From Herbaspirillum sp. ASV7 (GTDB lineage: Bacteria > Pseudomonadota > Gammaproteobacteria > Burkholderiales > Burkholderiaceae_D), in assembly GCF_016429215.1 (NCBI RefSeq), contig NZ_JAELUH010000026.1, forward strand, positions 1-64,000: a stretch of DNA of 64,000 bases, in the 5' to 3' direction. The notes beneath the pieces are model-generated. The model ran no database searches. It saw nothing but the letters and a program-made list of their open reading frames with translations, and had not been told where the DNA came from. The position numbers and the translations under genes were made by a program. Positions 56,877 through 64,000 of this stretch are shown here, one piece after another. Numbering within the stretch: position 1 is the first letter of the stretch; each line of letters opens with the position of its first letter.

Positions 56877-57500
56877 ATGATCGGTGACGCACTCTCACAA
56901 GCGAATGCCGAAACCCTAATGCACATGCCTAAAATGCCGGCGACAGCGGACGCTTTCAGCTTTCCCGCCCTGGGCGGGCGCATCGGGGTTCCATTGGTGT
57001 CGCGCGATGGGCGCGAACGCTTCTCGATGGTAATCAAGGCAACTGAAGACAACTTTGCGCTGCGTAAGCACAGCCTGGTGCAGGCGATCCTGGCCGTCAA
57101 CGATCTGTTCTACGTGGCACGCGCCAATGTCGAAAGCTTCTTTTTTGAAGATGTGGCGCTCTGGCTGGATGATGCCGATGTGCGTTACACACCAAAGGTG
57201 AACTTCGTAGGGCACAGCCGCTACAACCACCAGTTCGATTTCGTCGTGCCCAAGTCCAGGCGCGCGCCCAAGCGGATTCTGCGGGTGATCAACAACCCCA
57301 ACAAAGACAACGCCCAAAGCGCTGCGTTCGCTTGGGTAGATACCAAGGATGTTCGTCCACCTGACTCCCTGGCATTCGCGGCCCTCAATGATCGTGATCG
57401 CAAGGTCAGCGATCCCGTGAAAGAGGCCCTGCTCAGCTACGACATCACTCCGATTGTTTGGTCGAAGCGAGAGGAGTTCCGCGGACGGCTGGTGGCATGA
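56877..57500 (+). CDS. DUF1829-type protein in the restriction operon
   Basis: The protein has 207 residues and follows hsdS by 15 nt. The C-terminal half (YNHQFDFVVPKSRRAPKRIL, then AFAWVDTKDVRPPDSLAFAA) matches the style of DUF1829. The N-terminal half (ALGGRIGVPLVSRDGRERFS) resembles small domains found with stand-alone restriction-linked genes. No catalytic motif is certain, though the FDFVVP and TKDVR elements could belong to a degenerate nuclease fold. AGGGAG precedes the start. Its position suggests an accessory to restriction or to the primase-helicase downstream. Confidence 0.7.
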   Translation: MIGDALSQANAETLMHMPKMPATADAFSFPALGGRIGVPLVSRDGRERFSMVIKATEDNFALRKHSLVQAILAVNDLFYVARANVESFFFEDVALWLDDADVRYTPKVNFVGHSRYNHQFDFVVPKSRRAPKRILRVINNPNKDNAQSAAFAWVDTKDVRPPDSLAFAALNDRDRKVSDPVKEALLSYDITPIVWSKREEFRGRLVA

Positions 57501-57510
57501 AGAACGCCTG

Positions 57511-59871
57511 ATGCCCAGTCCAGACGCACTTACCGCTCTCCGGACAGAGAACGCCCGCCTGATCGCACTACTCGAAGCCCATGGCATTGAGTGGCAGTTG
57601 CCGCAACCTGCCGCTGCTAGGGCTCAAGAAACGGAACCATCTCGGTTTTCTACTGTTGAGAAGGTCGCGCTGTTTCGGCGGCTGTTTCGCGGTCGTACGG
57701 ATGTTTATCCCATTCGATGGGAGAGCAAGACCTCAGGAAAAGCAGGCTACAGCCCCGCCTGCGCCAACGAATGGCGCGCCGGCATCTGCGAAAAGCCACG
57801 CATCAAATGCGGCGATTGCAGCAACCGCCTGCTGATCCCTTTGTCCGATGCGGTGATCTACGACCATTTGGCCGGCGAACATACGATCGGCGTCTATCCG
57901 CTGTTGGAGGATGACACCTGCCATTTTCTGGCAGTCGATTTTGACGAGGCCGAGTGGCGCGACGACGCGCGAGCCTTCATTCAGTCTTGTGAAGAGCTGG
58001 GGGTGCCGGCCGCACTGGAAGTGTCGAGATCAGGCAAGGGCGCGCATGTGTGGGTGTTCTTCGCCAACCGCGCTTCGGCCCGCGATGCCCGGCGCCTGGG
58101 CTCGGCCGTGATCAGTCATGCCTGCTCGCGCACCCGGCAATTGAAGTTGGATTCGTATGACCGCCTATTTCCCAACCAGGACACGATGCCCAAGGGTGGC
58201 TTTGGCAATCTGATCGCCTTACCGCTGCAGAAGCGGCCGCGCGAAAGCGGCTGCAGCCTGTTCGTCGATGCAGAGCTACGGCCATACCCGGACCAGTGGG
58301 CATTCTTGGCGTCCATTCAGCCAATGGCCGCGCACGACATCGATCCGACCATCCTACGGGCCACAGGTGGCGTGCATCCATTGGATGTCAATTTCATTGA
58401 TGACGAGGAGTTCGCCACCCCCTGGAAGCGGGATACCACGTCAACACAAAAGCTGGCCGGGCAAATGCCGAAATCACTGACGGTGACGCTGGCCAACCTC
58501 ATCTACTTTGAAAAGGCTCAACTGCCGCAGACACTGGCCAACCGCCTGATCCGCCTGGCCGCCTTCCAGAATCCAGAGTTCTACCAAGCCCAAGCCATGC
58601 GGATGTCGGTATGGGATAAGCCGCGTGTCATCGGCAACGCGGAAAACTATCCAAAGCACATCGCCTTGCCTCGCGGATGCCTCGATAGCGCGTTGGACTT
58701 GCTACGCAATAACGGCATCGCCTTTGATCTGCTCGATGAGCGCTTTGGCGGTGAGCCGATTGAGGTCTCCTTCGTCGGCAATTTGCGTCTGGACCAGGAG
58801 TCCGCCGTTTCGGGAATGCTGCATCACGACACAGGCGTGCTATGCGCACCGACGGCATTTGGTAAGACAGTCACTGCCGCCGCGATGATCGCGCGCCGAG
58901 GTGTCAACACCTTGGTGTTGGTGCATCGAACCGAATTGCTCAAGCAGTGGCAGGAACGCCTTCAGGCTTTTCTGGGCGTTGGCAAAGGTATGGTGGGCTC
59001 CATCGGCGGCGGCAAGGCCAAGCCCACCGGGATAATTGACATCGCAGTGATGCAATCCGTCTCCCGTCAGGGTGAGGTCAATCCTCTGGTCGAGAACTAC
59101 GGGCAGGTGATCGTGGACGAATGCCACCACGTCGGCGCAGTTTCGTTCGACGCCATCTTGAAACGGACCAAAGCCAAATTCGTGCTGGGGCTAACAGCGA
59201 CACCGATCCGTCGCGATGGCCAGCAGCCGATCATCTTCATGCAATGCGGGCCCATTCGATACACCGCAGCCCAACCGGCCGGCGCACCTCATGATCTTGA
59301 GGTAGTGCCCCGATCACGACTCACTCGAATCGACCTGCCGACTGATAAGGGTATTCAGGATGTATTTCGCCATCTCGCCAATGATCAGGCACGTACCGAG
59401 GCCATTGCGGCAGAAGTCAAAGATGCCTATGCGCAGGGTCGCAAAGTGCTCGTTCTCACAGAACGCACAGAACACCTTGATGCGCTGAGGGCAGCCCTCG
59501 GCGATCTGACTCCAGCGCTCTTCGTGTTACACGGCCGCATGTCCAGAAAGCAGCGCACGGCACTGGTAGCTGACATGGACGGGCTGCCGCCCGATGCGCC
59601 GCGTGTGCTTCTGGCGACCGGGAAATTGGTTGGTGAGGGTTTCGATCATCCACCGCTCGACACGCTCGTGCTGGCCATGCCAGTTTCCTGGAAGGGTACG
59701 CTGCAGCAGTACGCCGGGCGCTTGCACCGCGAGCATGCCGGCAAAACTGACGTGCGGGTCATCGACTTCGTGGACACTGGTCACACTGCATTGCTGCGAA
59801 TGTGGGATAAGCGGCAGCGCGGTTACCGTGCGATGGGATATCGAGTGAATGGTAATGATGTCGTGGGATGA
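57511..59871 (+). CDS. AEP primase-helicase of the TOTE conflict type
   Basis: A 786-residue multidomain protein. After a short helical start come four cysteines (84, 93, 100, 103) that may form a zinc knuckle. Next is an archaeo-eukaryotic primase domain with HFLAVDFDEAEW (Asp143 and Asp145), SRSGKGAHVWVFF (His179) and the FPNQDTMPKGGFGNLIALPL signature of TOTE-type primases. An SF2 helicase follows, with CAPTAFGKT (445-453), DECHH (536-540), TATP (562-565) and QYAGRLHRE. All main motifs are present. It ends the restriction operon, 10 nt after the DUF1829 gene. ATG 57511 is chosen; the upstream codon is ATT. Confidence 0.88.
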   Translation: MPSPDALTALRTENARLIALLEAHGIEWQLPQPAAARAQETEPSRFSTVEKVALFRRLFRGRTDVYPIRWESKTSGKAGYSPACANEWRAGICEKPRIKCGDCSNRLLIPLSDAVIYDHLAGEHTIGVYPLLEDDTCHFLAVDFDEAEWRDDARAFIQSCEELGVPAALEVSRSGKGAHVWVFFANRASARDARRLGSAVISHACSRTRQLKLDSYDRLFPNQDTMPKGGFGNLIALPLQKRPRESGCSLFVDAELRPYPDQWAFLASIQPMAAHDIDPTILRATGGVHPLDVNFIDDEEFATPWKRDTTSTQKLAGQMPKSLTVTLANLIYFEKAQLPQTLANRLIRLAAFQNPEFYQAQAMRMSVWDKPRVIGNAENYPKHIALPRGCLDSALDLLRNNGIAFDLLDERFGGEPIEVSFVGNLRLDQESAVSGMLHHDTGVLCAPTAFGKTVTAAAMIARRGVNTLVLVHRTELLKQWQERLQAFLGVGKGMVGSIGGGKAKPTGIIDIAVMQSVSRQGEVNPLVENYGQVIVDECHHVGAVSFDAILKRTKAKFVLGLTATPIRRDGQQPIIFMQCGPIRYTAAQPAGAPHDLEVVPRSRLTRIDLPTDKGIQDVFRHLANDQARTEAIAAEVKDAYAQGRKVLVLTERTEHLDALRAALGDLTPALFVLHGRMSRKQRTALVADMDGLPPDAPRVLLATGKLVGEGFDHPPLDTLVLAMPVSWKGTLQQYAGRLHREHAGKTDVRVIDFVDTGHTALLRMWDKRQRGYRAMGYRVNGNDVVG

Positions 59872-60068
59872 CACAAAAAACATGGCGAATGTTTGAGATA
59901 TCTTCGCAAACTCGTAGCGTGCGGCAGTAGTGCCATCCGGACGCCAGTTCCCAGATGGCAACCTGCAACTGAAGGGAGAAAGTCAGGAAAGTTTCGGGAA
60001 TCCCTTGATTGATCGTCGGGTTAGTCGCCTTTTGGTCTTACATGACTCGAACTCTGATTTCTAACGCA

Positions 60069-60091
60069 AACGCCCGGTATAGCCGGGCGTT
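60069..60091. terminator. Hairpin terminator after the restriction operon
   Basis: AACGCCCGG-N5-CCGGGCGTT is a perfect 9-bp stem about 200 nt after the primase-helicase stop. The short T-run is weak on the + strand. It probably closes the long operon. Confidence 0.6.
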
Positions 60092-60540
60092 CTAGATCTG
60101 TAGTTGCAGGATTTTTCAGTAACTGCGTCAATGCATTTTCACTAACCTGTCGAGACTTTTACTTTCTCTGACACCCGACACAGGTGTAGAGCGACCCATA
60201 TCTTGAGAAGCGGCGCCCCGTAAACTAGGGCCTCCGGCTTGAAGGTGGAGGCAAGGATTGAGAAATCTGGAGGCATTTCTTGAGAAAGGTCCACGCCTTC
60301 GTCTACTCACCACTTTTGACGGCGTTACCGGACGAGATACTCTCCCATGTCCCTAAGGGACAATCGATTTAAGCGTAAGTTTCTGTGCATGCCACGGCGA
60401 CTGAATTGCGTTCTGGCCCAGAACACGTCAAGCGGGGTGGGTCATTTCTCTCAGAGCTTTTCTCGTCAGACCGGCGGGCATTTGGGAAAAATGCCTTAAC
60501 TCTGAAACGCTTGGTGCACAAGCTGTCTAGCCTAATACAT

Positions 60541-60565
60541 GGGTCAATTGCGTGCAAATTGACCC
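60541..60565 (-). terminator. Hairpin after the HEPN-type gene
   Basis: GGGTCAATT-N7-AATTGACCC directly abuts the stop codon of the minus-strand gene. Nine pairs and a 7-nt loop; there is no T-run beyond the arm itself. Confidence 0.5.
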
Positions 60566-62011
60566 TCAACGCTCGGTCACTTGAACAGGCGATTGAGGTC
60601 GCTCACTAAGTTTTCTTAGCCGCTCGTTACACGCGATAGCATCGAACTGCGCACCCGGCCATCCCCGGCTCGCGTAATTTGTAAACATACCTTGGTATCC
60701 AATCCTGAAAAACACAAGCTTGTAAATCATGGCTACCAGTCGATTTACCCGTTCAAGCAGACTTTGCAGCTTGGACTCATCAATCTCCAGCCCTCCGTGC
60801 GCGGCAGCGTGCCTAATGGACTTCCAAGCTTTGATGTCTTCCTCTTCGACCACCCCAGCTTTGGCCAAAACATGAAGTCTGTCGCTGGCGCTGCTAGACT
60901 TCATGCCACCTATCATGTTCGCCGCGCGATCTTTCAGACCATCATCAACCGGTGCTTGGATCAGATGGTCGATTAGGTCGTTTATGTTTCTTCGTGCATC
61001 ATCGCCGGGCTGTCCCATTTTTCTGTAGATAGGTTCATTAAGAAGGCTTTCCACAGAGACACCCAGTAGCAACGCAATCGTATCAAGCCAGACCCCCTTC
61101 AACGTGAAGATGCCACCAATTTTCTTCGACAGAGGCGGAGCCTCATCTCCTTGCGTCGCCGAACAGGCATATTGGTAGTAGCGTTCGATCAAACGATAGA
61201 AGTCGTCATATGCATAGTCAGGGACAGCCGCTTGAACATGGCCGTTGTTGAATGGCCTAGACTTTGAAAGGGTAATAGTCCGTTTTCCTCCTTGAATTAC
61301 CTCACGCATAATTGGCCAAGCCAGCTTAGCCACGGAAAACTGAACAGCCTCTAACAGTCGACTATCAAAATGGCCAGGAGGAGAAGTCTCCGGCTTGGCA
61401 ACGGCCGAAAGCTCATGAGCGTTTCCAGCCTTGTCGGCGGCGACAGGATAATAATCAATCTCAAGTCCAGCGACGACTCCTTTGGCCGCCGTGGCCCTTG
61501 TGGCATGGAGCAATCCATTTCGAAGAGGCTCAGTCGAAGAGTGAATCGCGTTCATTCGAAAACCAAGTTCATCATGGAAAACGAAATGGGCCAACGTCCG
61601 CTTGTCAGGAGTATCCAATTCGACCTGAATGAAGTCGCACGAGATCATCAAAATCTCGGCCTGCATAAGCTCTACTCGCTTCAAGAAAACGGCTGGATGC
61701 ACCCATGTTCGTCCGGCAATGTCGACAGCTCGGAGGCTAAAAAAGTGATCTTCAGCGTAGAGATCACCAGACTGAATCTGTTGCATGGCTCGGAGTGACG
61801 CGAACTTATCATATGGATGATCGGCGTCCCGTTCCCATACCAACCGAGCTTCGACTCCGTTATCAGGGTTAACAAGGAGCGACCCGATGAGCTTATAGTG
61901 CCTATGCTTGTCAGTGCCGTTTTGAGTTAGCGTAATTTCAAGACAATCGATGGCAAGATTTCCTCCAAGGAAGGCCTGCTTGAATTCGTTGTCTTCGAGG
62001 CTGACTTCCAT
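60566..62011 (-). CDS. Uncharacterised protein with C-terminal HEPN-like domain (possible ApeA-like abortive-infection factor)
   Basis: A 481-residue cytoplasmic protein of low GC. The N-terminal part (about 1-230) looks beta-rich and has no recognised motif (KHRHYKLIGSLLVNPDNGVE; HPYDKFASLRAMQQIQSGDL). The C-terminal half (about 265-440) is all-helical and contains IRHAAAHGGLEI, where Arg400-x4-His405 fits the R-x4-6-H catalytic motif of HEPN ribonucleases. The general layout, a large N-terminal domain and a C-terminal HEPN, recalls ApeA-type antiphage proteins, but the similarity is of architecture and motif only. It lies beside a restriction operon and a transposition gene. Confidence 0.6.
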   Translation of the reverse strand: MEVSLEDNEFKQAFLGGNLAIDCLEITLTQNGTDKHRHYKLIGSLLVNPDNGVEARLVWERDADHPYDKFASLRAMQQIQSGDLYAEDHFFSLRAVDIAGRTWVHPAVFLKRVELMQAEILMISCDFIQVELDTPDKRTLAHFVFHDELGFRMNAIHSSTEPLRNGLLHATRATAAKGVVAGLEIDYYPVAADKAGNAHELSAVAKPETSPPGHFDSRLLEAVQFSVAKLAWPIMREVIQGGKRTITLSKSRPFNNGHVQAAVPDYAYDDFYRLIERYYQYACSATQGDEAPPLSKKIGGIFTLKGVWLDTIALLLGVSVESLLNEPIYRKMGQPGDDARRNINDLIDHLIQAPVDDGLKDRAANMIGGMKSSSASDRLHVLAKAGVVEEEDIKAWKSIRHAAAHGGLEIDESKLQSLLERVNRLVAMIYKLVFFRIGYQGMFTNYASRGWPGAQFDAIACNERLRKLSERPQSPVQVTER

Positions 62012-62314
62012 TCTGATTTAACCTTTCGTTACCATGAAGCGAACCATTCAATGAGATTTTTTGGCACGTAAAAACTGTCCGCCATTAGCGCGAGTTTGGA
62101 AAATTACGATAGCTGGAAATATTCCTTAGAAGCCTCCCTAAAAAGAAAGACAGTCTTATTAATGCACTGGAAATTCCTGCTTTTCCAAGTCAAGCTAGTG
62201 CTATCAATACTTGGCGATTTGTAAGACTGGATCATCTTTAATGGATGATCACCCGAATTAAAAGCGTGCTTTTCGTTTAGCACGCATTGGAAAGCGTTAT
62301 AACAAAGTCCACAA
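62012..62314. other. AT-rich intergenic region
   Basis: About 300 nt without a credible gene. It should hold the promoter of the HEPN-type gene at its left side (minus strand), and it holds two hairpins at its right side (62230-62250 and 62264-62285) that end the transcript of the 79-residue gene. Confidence 0.6.
62255..62285 (-). terminator. Rho-independent-type terminator of the tniQ-side transcript
   Basis: On the minus strand, GCGTGCT-N8-AGCACGC is followed by TTTTAATT. A second stem, GATCATC-N7-GATGATC (62230-62250), follows it. Together they separate the transposition-side operon from the HEPN gene. Confidence 0.75.
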
Positions 62315-62554
62315 TCAACAGGGGCGAAGCACCATAATATTCCCGTGCAGGTCTCCCAGTATCAATTCGCGCTTGCCGCCAGGCCATTCGCGCACCATAA
62401 AGCCAGGGTAATTTCTATCCCGATACGTAATCCAGCGGCCAGCCTTTAGATGTGATCGAGCTACAGCCCCATCATCATGCCCCATCTGCCTTTCGAGCTC
62501 GAGCCATAAATCGTCTTCTACCGTAAGGCGCTGATCGTCGTTTTGACTGCTCAC
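62315..62554 (-). CDS. Small acidic unknown protein beside tniQ
   Basis: The product has 79 residues and starts at GTG with AGAAGGGG upstream. It reads VEDDLWLELERQMGHDDGAV, then HLKAGRWITYRDRNYPGFMV and REWPGGKRELILGDLHGNI. The second half is probably a small beta fold. It lies 35 nt downstream of the TniQ-like gene and shares its transcript. No family recognised; it may be a small accessory of the transposition module. Confidence 0.6.
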   Translation of the reverse strand: MSSQNDDQRLTVEDDLWLELERQMGHDDGAVARSHLKAGRWITYRDRNYPGFMVREWPGGKRELILGDLHGNIMVLRPC

Positions 62555-62589
62555 TTTATCCCCTTCTTGTTACCAAACCGGCAAGGGAG

Positions 62590-64000
62590 TTACGCCGCCG
62601 ACACAAACAAGTCGTGACCGGCCCGAGCCCCGATGACAGCCAGCCGGCCAAGATCAGCAAGTCGAATTAGCCCGCCGCGCATAGCACCATCAGGAAGCCG
62701 TTTCGCTCCGACCAGCTCGATATCGGGCAACAAGCGCGAGAGTGCAGACGCTTTCGTACCCATAGAATGAGCCAGATCAGCCAATGGTACAAACAACTGG
62801 CGAAACGCTAGCAACTGATGTGGCAATATAACTCGACATGACTGGCCACGGCGTTCAATAGTTTCGGATGCCAGCAGACCTTCGTTCACCCAGTGATCAA
62901 TAGACTCCCATTTCCATCCGGTTGTCCTTGCAAGCTGCTGGATAGACATGCCGGCTTCGAGTAATGGCGTACCAAAATATTCCAACACGTCGGTACGGTT
63001 AAAAGCAATATGACCGAGTATATGAGCATGCGTGATGGCTTTCACGTCACCATTTGCAATTGCTGTCATCAGAGACTCGATCGCTCTTTTGTCGCCCATA
63101 TGACGAGAGGTGAATCGCGCCCATGCAATCTTAGTGTCGTCGGTCATGCTGGTAAGCTCAGCTCGCCGGCTTATCCGCAAGAACAAATCATCTATAGACT
63201 GGCGCTCGACCGGACCAGCTTTCATGAGATCTTCGCGCCAACGAACGTCTGAGCGAATAACTCCAGCGGCTTTCATTCGCTCAAGCACCGCGGGCAGAAC
63301 ACCTGCCAATTCACAGGCCGCGTTGTCGGAAATCCATGCGGCACGTCGCTGAAGTATCCGCTCCACCTCAGCACATGGAATCTCATACACCTGGCCACGG
63401 GTACCTGTACGACGCGTCCGATGCTCGCATTCACCAAGCTGAATCGACTCATGGAGACGTGAAACGCTGATACCCATGGCCTTTGCGGCATCTGGTGTTC
63501 GCATGTATCCGGTCGTATCTTTGGCCATGGCCTTGGCGGAGTCCAGACCAAGTAGGCAATCGGATTTTTCGGACGCCACATCAATGATGACTTGTAAGAG
63601 CGATTCGAATGCTGAGCTTTGGCATAACTTTCGTAAGCTGATATACCAATCTCCTAGTAACGTATTCAGCGTGCGCGCATCCTTCCGTCCAGCGACTATC
63701 CGCTCCTCAACATGCCTCCGAAAGCCCGTTGGCCAGTCAGCACATAGCGCTTCAAGTGGTGCGAGAAATTCGACCGCTTCGGCGATGGATTTTGGCCAGG
63801 CGGCTCGACGCGGCAATTTGGGTCGGTTGGGATCTATATGTATACAAAGCGTTCGAATCACCTTCACTAGAACGTTAACGTCCAGGTCATTCAAAAATAG
63901 CTTAGTACTGTCAGGCTGTTGTTGGCCGTTACTCGAGATTAGTAACGATAACCAATGTTGTGCCTGGGTCGCCGGCAAACGCGGTAGATTTTTAAGATCG
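62590..64000 (-). CDS. TniQ/TnsD-like transposition protein, C-terminal part (partial)
   Basis: The frame remains open at the window's right edge (470 codons visible). The first visible residues, DLKNLPRLPATQAQHWLSLL, look like the segment after the second Cys pair of the TniQ zinc ribbon (usually C-x2-C-G-x-D-L). The rest holds repeated helix-turn-helix-like units: YMRTPDAAKAMGISVSRLHE, DNAACELAGVLPAVLERMKA, MSIQQLARTTGWKWESIDHW and LADLAHSMGTKASALSRLLP. Such tandem HTH arrays occur in TniQ/TnsD target-selection proteins of Tn7- and Tn5053-like transposons. The zinc ribbon itself lies outside the window, so the call is an inference. Confidence 0.6.
   Translation of the reverse strand, partial: DLKNLPRLPATQAQHWLSLLISSNGQQQPDSTKLFLNDLDVNVLVKVIRTLCIHIDPNRPKLPRRAAWPKSIAEAVEFLAPLEALCADWPTGFRRHVEERIVAGRKDARTLNTLLGDWYISLRKLCQSSAFESLLQVIIDVASEKSDCLLGLDSAKAMAKDTTGYMRTPDAAKAMGISVSRLHESIQLGECEHRTRRTGTRGQVYEIPCAEVERILQRRAAWISDNAACELAGVLPAVLERMKAAGVIRSDVRWREDLMKAGPVERQSIDDLFLRISRRAELTSMTDDTKIAWARFTSRHMGDKRAIESLMTAIANGDVKAITHAHILGHIAFNRTDVLEYFGTPLLEAGMSIQQLARTTGWKWESIDHWVNEGLLASETIERRGQSCRVILPHQLLAFRQLFVPLADLAHSMGTKASALSRLLPDIELVGAKRLPDGAMRGGLIRLADLGRLAVIGARAGHDLFVSAA

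Larger units (their letters stand above)
59872..60565. other. 694-nt non-coding region between the restriction operon and HEPN gene
   Basis: Short frames on both strands here lack starts, ribosome sites and family features. The region holds a terminator-like hairpin (60069-60091), a palindrome TGTCCCT-A-AGGGACA (60348-60362), three copies of TTGAGAA within 85 nt (60201-60287), and a hairpin at the end of the HEPN gene (60541-60565). It lies between two convergent transcription units and may contain an old insertion junction. Confidence 0.55.
49600..64000. mobile_element. Defence island, probably mobile; right end beyond the window
   Basis: From about 49.63 kb the base composition shifts to AT-rich noncoding DNA, and later genes have lower GC, especially 60-64 kb. 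Contents are a type I restriction-modification operon, a primase-helicase conflict gene, a HEPN-type protein and, at the right edge, a TniQ/TnsD-like transposition gene. No integrase or clear terminal repeats are visible inside the window. The limits given are approximate, and the whole may be more than one insertion. Confidence 0.5.

Noticed and set aside
60020-60070. tRNA-like T-arm (GTTCGAGTC on the minus strand)
   Set aside because: The flanking bases do not form the 5-bp T-stem, and no acceptor or anticodon arm could be matched. It could be an attachment-site scar but cannot be supported.
60369-60609. Short frames on both strands between the hairpins
   Set aside because: No start context and no protein features; they overlap each other and the HEPN terminator.
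49600-64000. CRISPR array or prophage
   Set aside because: No regularly spaced repeats and no phage structural or integrase genes were seen in the defence island.

Overview
The window is about 64 kb of GC-rich proteobacterial chromosome. Third codon positions are strongly G/C, LysR regulators are many, and there are two DUF4148 proteins, a czcICBA-type cassette, a FecIR/TonB receptor set and a gentisate pathway. Together these suggest a betaproteobacterium of the Burkholderiales, plausibly Oxalobacteraceae close to Herbaspirillum. The genus is inferred from gene style; no rRNA or housekeeping marker is present.

Left part (1-25 kb). A run of small metabolic and transport units, several divergent from their own LysR regulator: an SDR/SnoaL/VOC operon with its LysR; a carbamoylase-type M20 amidohydrolase facing a class I glutamine amidotransferase; DUF4148 and MscS/FUSC membrane proteins; a succinyl-CoA:acetate CoA-transferase with its LysR; an MFS exporter with its LysR. 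At 16.6-21.4 kb there is an iron block: a DUF2325 gene and fecI-fecR-TonB receptor, each with a Fur-like box. Next, a GbsR/MarR-type regulator and a downstream SDR-DoxX-like/DUF2269 pair carry the same palindromic operator (TTATTTCTGT-N4-ACAGAAATAA), which ties them into one small regulon.

Middle (25-35 kb). A complete 3-hydroxybenzoate to gentisate pathway lies behind a divergent LysR: gentisate 1,2-dioxygenase, 3-hydroxybenzoate 6-hydroxylase, maleylpyruvate isomerase, fumarylpyruvate hydrolase and an aromatic acid:H+ symporter. A chemoreceptor, an acyl-CoA synthetase and a small XRE regulator follow.

35-49.6 kb. A heavy-metal two-component system is divergent from a czcI-czcC-czcB-czcA RND efflux operon, with a CopR/CusR-type box between them. 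Next come a periplasmic binding protein plus membrane GGDEF(degenerate)-EAL protein pair and a two-HKD phospholipase D-like protein.

Right part (49.6-64 kb) is a defence island of lower GC and probably mobile. Seven tightly spaced co-directional genes encode an HTH regulator, HsdR, HsdM, a DUF1016/YhcG-type PDDEXK nuclease, HsdS, a DUF1829-type protein, and an archaeo-eukaryotic-primase plus SF2-helicase protein of the TOTE conflict type. On the opposite strand lie an uncharacterised protein with a C-terminal HEPN-like R-x4-H motif, a 79-residue unknown protein, and the C-terminal part of a likely TniQ/TnsD-type transposition protein that runs off the window. The most interesting items are the primase-helicase embedded in the type I R-M operon, the HEPN candidate beside TniQ, and the shared-operator regulon at 21.5-24 kb.
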